From positions 1 through 42,588 of the forward strand of contig NZ_BAFR01000123.1 of assembly GCF_000308435.1 (NCBI RefSeq): DNA of 42,588 nt. Direction: 5' to 3'. Of the stretch, positions 33,973 to 41,090 are shown in pieces (position 1 is the first letter of the stretch; every line of letters starts with the position of its first letter). Below the pieces are notes generated by a model. The model was given only the letters and a program-made list of their open reading frames with translations. It was not told the origin of the DNA and made no database searches. This DNA is from Nocardia araoensis NBRC 100135 (GTDB lineage Bacteria; Actinomycetota; Actinomycetes; Mycobacteriales; Mycobacteriaceae). A program made the translations under genes and the position numbers.

Positions 33973-34194
33973 TCACGGTGGCAGGAACAGTCGCTCGTTG
34001 GGCAGACGCGGCAAGCCGGTCGGGTCATCGGGCAGCACGGTGACCGCGTGGTGGTAGTGGCGGGCGCGCCATTCCCGCACGAACAGCTCCGCCGCGGTCC
34101 GGCAGGCCGCGAATTCCATTCGGACATCGTGGAATTGAATCGACAAGTGGACGTCGGGTTCCTCCGGGCGCGGCGATTGCCCTCGCACGGTCAC
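33973..34194 (-). CDS. Small protein of unknown function (third gene of a micro-operon)
   Basis: 73 residues from a GTG at 34194 that overlaps the previous stop (GTGA). It contains HLSIQFHDVRMEFAACRTAA then ELFVREWRARHYHHAV, and it ends RLPNERLFLPP. Short Nocardia proteins with the same ending (LxRLPxERLW/F) are familiar to me next to genes like its neighbour, but no function is known. The frame is confirmed by the overlap and by the absence of any better frame on this strand. The last gene of a three-gene set. Confidence 0.6.
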   Translation of the reverse strand: MTVRGQSPRPEEPDVHLSIQFHDVRMEFAACRTAAELFVREWRARHYHHAVTVLPDDPTGLPRLPNERLFLPP

Positions 34195-34649
34195 CTCCCC
34201 CGCCGCGCGCAGACGCGAACCGCAGCGACCACGACCGAGCCGGAGGGCCGGAAGGTGTCGCGCGGCGGTTCCACCCATACCCGGAAGCACGGCGACCGGT
34301 CGGCGGGCGACGGCAGCGCGATCTGCGCGCCGCAGCGGGCCACCGACACGTCCAGCCGGAACATTTCGGCGAACAGCCCGATCTCGTCGGGCAGGTCCGG
34401 CCGCACCAGATACGTCCACCGTCCGGAACGAGGATGCGAGATGATCGGCCCGAGCGCGGCCCGCCGGACCTGCATCAGCGCCTTCACCTCCTGACCGAGC
34501 CGAGCGGGCATGGTGATCGCGCCGACGCGCCCGGCGGGCACGATGATGCGCCCGAGTTCCGGTTGCACCGCCGCCGCGAGCCCGCACTGCCGATAGAAGC
34601 GGCACCGGCTGGCCGGGGTGTCGGCCGCCGGAAGACATGGTTCGCTCAC
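34191..34649 (-). CDS. Bifunctional primase/polymerase-like small actinomycete protein
   Basis: 152 residues from a GTG at 34649 overlapping the previous stop. The core GAITMPARLGQEVKALMQ, GPIISHPRSGRWTYLVRPDL and FRLDVSVARCGAQIALPSP resembles a family often labelled bifunctional DNA primase/polymerase in Nocardia and Streptomyces. It is only a short piece of such a domain, without visible AEP catalytic DxD residues, so enzymatic function is doubtful. Four cysteines are spread along it (CLPA, CRFYRQC, ARCG). Its placement in a tightly overlapped trio opposite an XRE regulator suggests a regulatory unit and not replication. Confidence 0.6.
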   Translation of the reverse strand: MSEPCLPAADTPASRCRFYRQCGLAAAVQPELGRIIVPAGRVGAITMPARLGQEVKALMQVRRAALGPIISHPRSGRWTYLVRPDLPDEIGLFAEMFRLDVSVARCGAQIALPSPADRSPCFRVWVEPPRDTFRPSGSVVVAAVRVCARRGR

Positions 34650-34906
34650 CGTGCGCTTTCCTCCGGGTTCGCTACGGAGGGATGCTCGGCTCGCGAAGCA
34701 CCAACCGGTTCCGCCGTGAACCGGTCCGGCAGCACCTGCGGCGCGCTCGCTCCCCGGCGCGCGAAACGCTCGGCGATCCCTGCCGCGAGGCGCCTCGCGG
34801 GCGCGCGATCGGGTAGCCGTAGCGCCGGAGCCGCCCCGACCTCTACCCCGCCGTCCGGTGCCCCGGACGTGCCGTACCGCGTGGACTCGAGCGTTTCTCC
34901 CCGCAT
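34646..34906 (-). CDS. Small hypothetical protein (first gene of the micro-operon)
   Basis: 86 residues from the ATG at 34906, with GGGGAAGG eight bases upstream. The sequence is rich in Ala, Arg and Pro, with one helical stretch (ARRLAAGIAERFARRGASAPQ). I do not recognise it. Its stop overlaps the next GTG (GTGA), and that gene overlaps the third in the same way. It is divergent from the XRE regulator at 35103, with a 196-base gap that should hold the shared control region. Confidence 0.55.
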   Translation of the reverse strand: MRGETLESTRYGTSGAPDGGVEVGAAPALRLPDRAPARRLAAGIAERFARRGASAPQVLPDRFTAEPVGASRAEHPSVANPEESAR

Positions 34907-35102
34907 CACGTTTGCCTTCCCCTGCTCATTACGTGTGAGCACCCACCGATCGACTCCGCGCCTGACCTGCCGCGCGCGTGACCGTCCCCGCTGAGTGCCG
35001 GAACAGCTTGGCGGGCCGCGAATCTCGCGCTGTCCCGGTGCGGGACACCTGGCAGCGCGTCTAGCATGGGGTTTTCGATCAGCGTCCGGCGAGGGAGAGC
35101 CG

Positions 35103-36335
35103 ATGAGCGAAGATCCGGGGAAGGACGAGGGCCGGTACATCGGCCGACAGGTGCGTGCCGTTCGCGCGCGGCGCGGGATCTCTCAGCAAGTGCTGGCGGA
35201 CCGGGTCGGCGTCAGCCGGGGTGCGATCGCCAAATACGAGAACGGTGAGCGTCCGATCGATTCCCGCCGGACCCTGCACGCACTCGCCCAGGCGCTCGGT
35301 GTATCGGTCGGTGATCTGACCGGCGACCGGGAAGACCGATTCGATCCGTCATCCGCCGGATTCCACGCCGCGATATCCGACATCGAGACCGCGCTGTGGA
35401 CGCGTGGAAACACCACGGTGGTCGGCCCGCCGCGAAGCCTGGACGAGCTGACGGCTACGACGAAGCACGCGGCCGAACTGCGGCGGGCATGCGATTACGC
35501 GCAGCTCGGGCCGCTGCTGGCCCCACTGCTGACCGACTGCTATCGCCACACGCGCGACGCGACCGGTATCGAGAGGGACCGCGCCTGGGACGCCTTGGCA
35601 GCCGTCGCCTACCTCACCGCACAGTCGGCGTCGCGTCGCGGATATCCGGCGCTGGCGTGGACGGCTGCGCAGGAGATCGAACGCGCCACCGCACACATCG
35701 GTGGCACATCGGGTGCGGCGACGGCCGCCTACACCCGAAGTCAGATTCTCCTCGCTCGCGCCGGGACTCTGCCCGCCGCCCTCGAGGACGCCGAAACCAC
35801 CGCTGAGCGACTGGCACCGGAGGTCCGCTCGCTGGGCGAAGTCGAAACCTACGGCATGCTGCACCTGCAAGCCGCCCTCGTCACCGCAGCACTCGGCGGC
35901 GACCCAACCGACCACTTGAACGAAGCCGACGAGCAAGTCTCTCGACTCCGGCACGCCGACCTGGACAACGCCCTCCTGCGCAACCCGACATTCGATGCGG
36001 CCAACGTGACTCTGTGGCGCATGTCCGCGGCCATGGAACAACGCGAACCAGGCCAAGTCCTCCAACTCGCCCCCACCCTCGACCCCCACACCATCCCCGC
36101 CGAAGGCCGCCGAGCCCAATACTTCGTCGAAATCGGCCGCGCCCACGCCCTGCGCCGCGACTACCACAACTCCCTGCACGCCTTACTGCGCGCCGAACAC
36201 ATCGCCCCTCAACAAGTCCGCGGCATGACCCACGTCCGCGAACTCGTCGGCCACATGATGCGCACCGCCCACCGCAACCTCACCACCGGCGACCTCGGCC
36301 GCCTCGCCAAGCGCATCGGAGCCGTCCCCGCCTGA
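35103..36335 (+). CDS. XRE-family regulator with TPR-like C-terminal domain
   Basis: 410 residues. The N-terminal Cro/C1 helix-turn-helix is at about 12-70: RQVRAVRARRGISQQVLADRVG, VSRGAIAKYENGERPID. The rest (about 110-410) is a series of alpha-helical, TPR-like repeats (DRAWDALAAVAYLTAQSASR, AAYTRSQILLARAG, RRAQYFVEIGRAHALRRDY). This is the layout of actinomycete XRE regulators that sense a peptide or protein partner through their repeats. GGGAG precedes the ATG. It is divergent from the three-gene micro-operon, its likely target. Confidence 0.85.
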   Translation: MSEDPGKDEGRYIGRQVRAVRARRGISQQVLADRVGVSRGAIAKYENGERPIDSRRTLHALAQALGVSVGDLTGDREDRFDPSSAGFHAAISDIETALWTRGNTTVVGPPRSLDELTATTKHAAELRRACDYAQLGPLLAPLLTDCYRHTRDATGIERDRAWDALAAVAYLTAQSASRRGYPALAWTAAQEIERATAHIGGTSGAATAAYTRSQILLARAGTLPAALEDAETTAERLAPEVRSLGEVETYGMLHLQAALVTAALGGDPTDHLNEADEQVSRLRHADLDNALLRNPTFDAANVTLWRMSAAMEQREPGQVLQLAPTLDPHTIPAEGRRAQYFVEIGRAHALRRDYHNSLHALLRAEHIAPQQVRGMTHVRELVGHMMRTAHRNLTTGDLGRLAKRIGAVPA

Positions 36336-36429
36336 ATCCTCGGCTCGGCATCTCTGGTCCCCACCGCGCCGCGCTGCCTCCGGCCGACGCGCTGGTCGGT
36401 GCCGAAGCCGGTGGAGGACAGTAGATCCG

Positions 36430-37269
36430 CTACGACAGGAAGAAATCGCTGAGGGCGCGGGCAACCCGGCCCGGGGCGTTCTCGGTGGGGATGTGCCGTG
36501 CTGCCGAAATGCGTATGAGCGTGGTTTGCGGAATCTCCTCGGCGAACTTCTCGGCGTACTCGATCTTCTCGAAGCCGTCGTCTTCGCCCCAGACCAGCAA
36601 CTTGGGTGTCGTGGACCGCCGCAGCAGGGGGACGAGATCGAGGGTATAGCGACTTTCGGCCGCGCCCGCCATGGCCAGCCAGGAGCGGCGCACCCGCGGA
36701 TCGGTCCAGGGATCCAGGTACTCGGCGATTCGCTGCTCGGTGGCGGCGCCGGCCAGATCCGTTGTCACGGCCTGCTTCCGGGCGGCGAGAAATTCTTCGG
36801 CGGTGATCGCCGCGGCGACCTCGGGGTCCCGCAACCGGGCCACGTGCGGCGCGGGCCAGGAGTCGTAGGCGACGGAGTTGACCAAGGCCAGCCGGGACAC
36901 CTCCAGCTGATCGTGGGCGAGGAGATGCTGGGCGACGGCGCCGCCGATATCGTGACCCGCCACCGCGATCGGCCCCGAGATCCCCAGCGCCGAAACGAAT
37001 CGCGTCACCCAGTCGGCGAGCGCTGGGACCGTGGCCGTTTCCAGGGTGAGTTCGCCTCCCGAGCGTCCCATTCCGGGGAAATCGACCGCGAGGGGCCGCA
37101 ACCCCGCCTCCCCGAGACGGCCGAGCACCGGAAGCCACACCCGGCTCCAATATGTCCCGTGCAGCAGCAACACGACCGGGCCGTCCCGCTGCGCGGTCAG
37201 GTAGTCGGCCGTTTCGCCGTCGACCTGAACCGCGGTCGCCAGCACACCCGCTTCGGTGGATTCCCTCAT
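36430..37269 (-). CDS. Alpha/beta hydrolase with aspartate nucleophile (epoxide hydrolase/dehalogenase type)
   Basis: 279 residues, cytoplasmic. The nucleophile position is Asp107 in VAGHDIGG, which is characteristic of epoxide hydrolases, haloalkane dehalogenases and related enzymes, not Ser esterases. The oxyanion motif is HGTYWSRVW (37-45). The acid is in WGEDDGFEK and the catalytic His in SAARHIPTENAP near the C-terminus. Substrate unknown. The ATG at 37269 lies opposite the flavoprotein gene. The 94 bases between its stop and the XRE gene hold no feature. Confidence 0.87.
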   Translation of the reverse strand: MRESTEAGVLATAVQVDGETADYLTAQRDGPVVLLLHGTYWSRVWLPVLGRLGEAGLRPLAVDFPGMGRSGGELTLETATVPALADWVTRFVSALGISGPIAVAGHDIGGAVAQHLLAHDQLEVSRLALVNSVAYDSWPAPHVARLRDPEVAAAITAEEFLAARKQAVTTDLAGAATEQRIAEYLDPWTDPRVRRSWLAMAGAAESRYTLDLVPLLRRSTTPKLLVWGEDDGFEKIEYAEKFAEEIPQTTLIRISAARHIPTENAPGRVARALSDFFLS

Positions 37270-37427
37270 GGGACCACTGTGACCGGCGGCCTACCTGCCG
37301 ACCGGAGTCCATGAAGACATCGTTGGGTACATTCCTGCCATACACCGGCGACCGGACCGCCCCGGTCGAGCCGAGGTGCTCGGTCGCGGCGCCGACCGGA
37401 CATGCTCGAGCGTGGCACCATGAACCC

Positions 37428-37994
37428 GTGGACGCCAACGGAAACCCGGTGCTGTACGCCCTCGTGACCGGTTCCCCCGCCGCCCGCGATGTCGGCAAGT
37501 TGATCGCTCTGGCCCAGGCGGACGGCTGGGAGGTGTGCGTGATCTCCTCCCCGTCCGGCACCGGCTTCATCGATGCCGATGCGATCAGGGCGCAGACCGG
37601 TTATCCCGTGCGCAGCCAGTACAAGGAACCCGGCACGCCCGATGTGCTGCCGCCCGCCGATGGCATCATCGCCGCGCCACTCACCGGCAATTCGATAGCG
37701 AAATGGGCTGCGGGCATCTCGGATACGCTTCTGCTCGGGCTATTGGTCGAAGGGCTCGGCAAGGGGCTGCCGATCGTGGGCGTGCCTTACTCGAACCGGG
37801 CACAGATCAGTTTTCCGGCGATCCAGGAGGGGATCCGCAAGCTGTCCGAGTGGGGCGTCACCATCGTGATCGGCGAGGGAGAGCCGCACGAGCGGGGCAC
37901 CGGTGAGGCGCGTCTTCCTCTCTTCCCTTGGCAGGCAGCCTGGAAAGCGCTCCTCGATCATCCGCGCAGCGATGGACGTTCCGCGCCGAACTGA
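37428..37994 (+). CDS. Flavoprotein (HFCD/PPC decarboxylase-like)
   Basis: 188 residues from a GTG at 37428. The fold markers of flavin-dependent Cys decarboxylase-like proteins are visible: VTGSPAARDVGKLIALAQADGW at the start, ISSPSGTGFID, then PADGIIAAPLTGNSIAKWAAGI (the usual APATxNTxxKxAxGI) and LPIVGVPYSNRAQISFPAI. It is a stand-alone FMN-binding domain of unknown substrate, not a CoaBC fusion. An out-of-frame ATG at 37420 is rejected. The 185 bases that follow before the PheC-like gene hold nothing recognisable. Confidence 0.75.
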   Translation: MDANGNPVLYALVTGSPAARDVGKLIALAQADGWEVCVISSPSGTGFIDADAIRAQTGYPVRSQYKEPGTPDVLPPADGIIAAPLTGNSIAKWAAGISDTLLLGLLVEGLGKGLPIVGVPYSNRAQISFPAIQEGIRKLSEWGVTIVIGEGEPHERGTGEARLPLFPWQAAWKALLDHPRSDGRSAPN

Positions 37995-38179
37995 CCGCCG
38001 ACCTACCGGCTCGCCGTCACCCTGATGTTCGTCGCCGGGCATCGCGTGTGGCCGAAAACGGCTGGTTGGGGTCGCTTTCATCGCACGACGCACAGTGTCG
38101 CATTCTGAGCTTCGGCCTGAAGTCGGCGGCCGCCTGACCGTCAGCACTGTGCACCGAGTCGCCGAGACGGTGGACGGAT

Positions 38180-38980
38180 TCAGCCGACCGGGGCGTTCGG
38201 CCCGATCCACTCATCGAACAACCGGTCCACCCCGCCCGTCGCGAGCTGGGTGGTCAAGTAGGCGTCCAGCAAGGCCGCCAGCACCGGGTCGTTCTTCCGC
38301 ACCAGCAGGACTTTCCCGAACGAGTCGAACCGCGCTTCGGGATGCAGCACTTGCAGATCCGGGTGCTGACGGACGCGGTAGCGGCCCTCGACCGAATCGG
38401 TGACGAACACGTCGGCACGGCCCTGCTCGAGCTCACCGAAGATCGTCAGATTGTCCGGCCACAAAGTGAGCTGCGCGTCGGGAAAGTTCTTCCGCGCGAA
38501 GTCCTCGTTCGTGCCACCGCGATTGGCGATCACGCGGACGTCGGGACGGTTGATCTCCGCGATCGTCGAGTACGCCGCGCCGTTCGCGCGATGGGTGATC
38601 GGGGCCTTGCCGTCGGTCCCGTAAGTGATCGAGAATTCCGCGAACGCGCGCCGCGACGGCAGGTCGGAGATGCCTCCGACCGCGAGGTCGCAGTTCCGTT
38701 CGGCGAAGTCGGTCTTCAGCGTCGCCCAGGTCACGGGCACGAACTCGATCGGACGGCCGAGCAGCGCCGCGAAACCGCGCGCGAGATCGACGTCCACACC
38801 ACGGTGGCCGCCCGCGTCGTCCCTGATCGAGTACGGCGGATAGTCGCCGGGCGTGCAGGCGCGCAGCGCGTTCGAAGTCTCCGGCGCCTGCGCAATCGCC
38901 GGGATCGCCACGGCGACAAGAGCGGTCCACCCGGCGATCAGCATCGCGCCGATGCGGCCGGGCCTCACTCGGCTACGCAA
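38180..38980 (-). CDS. Exported PheC-like cyclohexadienyl dehydratase / substrate-binding protein
   Basis: 266 residues with a signal peptide (about 1-31, cut after AQA), in the periplasmic-binding-protein fold (SBP family 3). The family blocks of PheC are present: LRACTPGDYPPYSIRD, CDLAVGGISDLPSRRAFAEF, RPDVRVIANRGGTNEDFAR and RADVFVTDSVEGRYR. PheC converts arogenate or prephenate to Phe or phenylpyruvate outside the cytoplasm, although some relatives are plain amino-acid binders, and no ABC genes are nearby. The TTG at 38980 starts three bases after the preceding stop with GAGAAG upstream; an ATG at 38944 would shorten the signal. Confidence 0.75.
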   Translation of the reverse strand: MRSRVRPGRIGAMLIAGWTALVAVAIPAIAQAPETSNALRACTPGDYPPYSIRDDAGGHRGVDVDLARGFAALLGRPIEFVPVTWATLKTDFAERNCDLAVGGISDLPSRRAFAEFSITYGTDGKAPITHRANGAAYSTIAEINRPDVRVIANRGGTNEDFARKNFPDAQLTLWPDNLTIFGELEQGRADVFVTDSVEGRYRVRQHPDLQVLHPEARFDSFGKVLLVRKNDPVLAALLDAYLTTQLATGGVDRLFDEWIGPNAPVG

Positions 38981-38983
38981 CGA

Positions 38984-39334
38984 TCACTTCTCGTTGCGCG
39001 CCTTGGGGAAACGGGCCTGCTTGGCGACCCAGCCCGCCATCTTGGCCCAGTGACCCTTGCGCGGGGTGACGATCGAGGTGAGCTCACGATCCCACTCGTC
39101 GGCCTCGGTGAGACCGTCGATCGTGGCGACCAACTCCTTGGCCGTCTCCAGGTCCGGCACCACCCGGTCACCGAGCACACCGTCGGAACCGACCAGGGTG
39201 ACCCGCACGCCTGCGCGGCCGATCGGCTGGATCACGGCCGTGGCGGAACGTCCGTGATCGGCGACGAACCCCTTGACGGACTCGACGAGGGCGCCCGACA
39301 GCTTCTGCGGCGCCGTGGCGGTTTCAGAACTCAT
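38984..39334 (-). CDS. Conserved small cytoplasmic protein (possible Rv1455 equivalent)
   Basis: 116 residues from the ATG at 39334. It contains KLSGALVESVKGFVADHGRS, a beta-rich middle (VRVTLVGSDGVLGDRVV) and a basic C-terminus (GHWAKMAGWVAKQARFPKARNEK). No enzymatic motif is seen. It is divergent from the quinone oxidoreductase, as Rv1455 is from Rv1454c in M. tuberculosis by memory, which is the basis for the suggested equivalence. No Shine-Dalgarno precedes the ATG, but a leaderless -10 does. The PheC-like gene follows after three bases and may be co-transcribed. Confidence 0.7.
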   Translation of the reverse strand: MSSETATAPQKLSGALVESVKGFVADHGRSATAVIQPIGRAGVRVTLVGSDGVLGDRVVPDLETAKELVATIDGLTEADEWDRELTSIVTPRKGHWAKMAGWVAKQARFPKARNEK

Positions 39335-39347
39335 GGCACGCAGTTTA
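39335..39347 (-). promoter_or_regulatory. Leaderless -10 element of the small conserved gene
   Basis: Minus-strand TAAACT (39347-39342) is followed by seven bases and then the ATG at 39334. No ribosome site is present, so the transcript probably starts at the A of the start codon. Confidence 0.5.
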
Positions 39348-39395
39348 CCGACCGGTAGGCAGCGCGCCCGCCGCTCGGGTGTAGAACTGGATCTC

Positions 39396-40361
39396 ATGCA
39401 CGCCATTCAGGTTTCCGAACACGGTGGTCCCGAGGTCCTGAAGTACGTGGAGGTGCCCGATCCCCGGATCGGGCCGGACCAGCTGCTGGTCGACACGCAG
39501 GCGATCGGCATCAACTTCATCGATACCTACATCCGCACCGGACGCTATCCCCAGGACGTGCCCTACATCCCCGGCGCGGAGGGCACCGGCGTCGTCGCCG
39601 AGGTCGGCTCGGACGTCACCGAGTTCGCGGTCGGCGACCGGGTGGCCTGGGCCGCCGCGCCGGGCAGCTACGCCCCGAAGGTCGCGGTGCCCGCCGCCGT
39701 CGCGATCCGGGTACCGGACGAAGTCGAGGCGCCCGTGGCCGCGTCGGCGCTGTTGCAGGGCATGACCGCGCACTATCTCATCGAGTCCATCTATCGTCCA
39801 GAGCCCGGGGAGACGGTGCTCGTGCACGCGGGCGCGGGCGGTGTCGGGCTGATCCTGACCCAGCTCCTCACCGCGCGCGGCGTCCGGGTGATCACGACGG
39901 TGTCCTCCGACGAGAAGGCGACGCTGTCCAGCGCGGCGGGAGCCGACGAGGTGCTGCGTTACGGCGACGACCTCGCCGACCGGGTGCGCGAACTCACCGA
40001 TGGCGTCGGCGTGGCCGCGGTCTACGACGGCGTCGGCGCGGCGACCTTCGAGTCGAGCCTCGCCGCACTGCGCGTGCGCGGCACGCTGGCCCTCTTCGGC
40101 GGCGCGAGCGGTCCGGTGCCGCCGTTCGACCTGCAACGGCTGGGCGGGGCCGGTTCGCTGTTCGTCACCCGTCCCACGTTGGCGCACTACATCCGGGACC
40201 GCGCCGAACTCACTTGGCGCGCTGGTGACATCTTCGACGCCATCGCGCGCGGCACGCTGAACATCCGGATCGGCGCGACCTACCCGCTCGCCGACGCCGA
40301 GCGGGCCCACCGCGACCTCGAAGGCCGCAAGACCACCGGTTCGATCGTCCTGCTCCCGTGA
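39396..40361 (+). CDS. qor: NADPH:quinone oxidoreductase
   Basis: Zeta-crystallin-type MDR enzyme of 321 residues, zinc-free, reducing quinones with NADPH. The N-terminal MHAIQVSEHGGPEVL, the INFIDTYIRTGRYP block, and the nucleotide fold VLVHAGAGGVGLILTQL (about residue 144-160) are all typical of Qor, and no structural-zinc cysteines occur. It matches Rv1454c in position. The ATG at 39396 is preferred; the frame is open upstream but overlaps the divergent gene. An AGAACT lies seven bases before the ATG and may be another leaderless -10. Confidence 0.92.
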   Translation: MHAIQVSEHGGPEVLKYVEVPDPRIGPDQLLVDTQAIGINFIDTYIRTGRYPQDVPYIPGAEGTGVVAEVGSDVTEFAVGDRVAWAAAPGSYAPKVAVPAAVAIRVPDEVEAPVAASALLQGMTAHYLIESIYRPEPGETVLVHAGAGGVGLILTQLLTARGVRVITTVSSDEKATLSSAAGADEVLRYGDDLADRVRELTDGVGVAAVYDGVGAATFESSLAALRVRGTLALFGGASGPVPPFDLQRLGGAGSLFVTRPTLAHYIRDRAELTWRAGDIFDAIARGTLNIRIGATYPLADAERAHRDLEGRKTTGSIVLLP

Positions 40362-40365
40362 TCCA

Positions 40366-40402
40366 CGGGCGGTGGGCGATCCGATGGGTAGTCCACCGCC
40401 CG
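40366..40402. terminator. Bidirectional terminator between qor and the convergent tetR
   Basis: CGGGCGGTGG (40366-40375) and CCACCGCCCG (40393-40402) are perfect 10-base arms around a 17-base loop. The hairpin occupies the whole gap between the qor stop (40361) and the end of tetR (40404). Confidence 0.7.
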
Positions 40403-40403
40403 C

Positions 40404-41006
40404 TCAGTAGTCGCGGCCGGTGAGACCGCGATAGATGAACCGGGTCAGGCCTTCCACGGCCTGTTCGTCGGTCAGCTCGACGCTCCCCTCCTCCACCGCG
40501 GCCAGCAGGCTCTGGGTGAGCATGAACATCATCGCCAGGCTGGCGTCGGCCGTGCTCGGCAGCCGCAGCCCCTTGTCCGCGAACCCCTCCACATGGTCGG
40601 CGATGTCCGCGCGCTGCTGACTGCCGAAGCGCGCGATCATCTGCGCGAATTCCTCGTTGACCAGCGCCGCTTGATTCACCGCTCGCAGCACGGGACCGTG
40701 CTCCCGCGCGAAGGTCCAATACCCCGCGACGTGATAGCGCACCGCCTCCGGATCGCTGAAATCCGGGTTGTGGTCGGGTCCTTCCGCGCGCTCGTCCCCC
40801 GCCGCGGCCAGATCGTTCAGCAACGCTTGGAGCAGTTCTTCCTTGCTGGCGAAGTGGTTGTAGAACGACCCGGCCGCCCGCCCGGCGGCCGTCGTGATGT
40901 CGGTGATCTTGGTGTTCAAGTAGCCGCGCTCGGCGAACAACCGCAGCGCCGCGGCCTTCAAGGCCTGCTCGGTCTCGGCCGACTTCTCCTTGCGACTCAG
41001 CGACAT
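40404..41006 (-). CDS. TetR-family regulator of the adjacent monooxygenase
   Basis: 200 residues from the ATG at 41006, behind a full AAGGAGGTGA ribosome site. The helix-turn-helix is in QALKAAALRLFAERGYLNTK, ITDITTAAGRAAGSFYNHFASKEEL. The C-terminal ligand domain has no recognisable subfamily signature. It is divergent from an FAD monooxygenase, with an 84-base gap that carries a perfect palindrome. This is the classic layout of an autoregulating repressor whose inducer is a substrate of the enzyme (inference). Confidence 0.9.
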   Translation of the reverse strand: MSLSRKEKSAETEQALKAAALRLFAERGYLNTKITDITTAAGRAAGSFYNHFASKEELLQALLNDLAAAGDERAEGPDHNPDFSDPEAVRYHVAGYWTFAREHGPVLRAVNQAALVNEEFAQMIARFGSQQRADIADHVEGFADKGLRLPSTADASLAMMFMLTQSLLAAVEEGSVELTDEQAVEGLTRFIYRGLTGRDY

Positions 41007-41045
41007 CCACCTCACCTCCTTGACAACGCAACGTACCAAGCATGA

Positions 41046-41065
41046 CACTGAATTAGCATTCAGTG
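41046..41065. promoter_or_regulatory. TetR operator between tetR and the FAD monooxygenase
   Basis: CACTGAAT (41046-41053) and ATTCAGTG (41058-41065) are perfect eight-base arms around TAGC. It is centred in the 84-base gap of the divergent pair. A weaker GAAT-ATTG-ATTC follows directly (41065-41076) and could be a second site. Confidence 0.75.
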
Positions 41066-41090
41066 AATATTGATTCATCGGGAGTACGTC

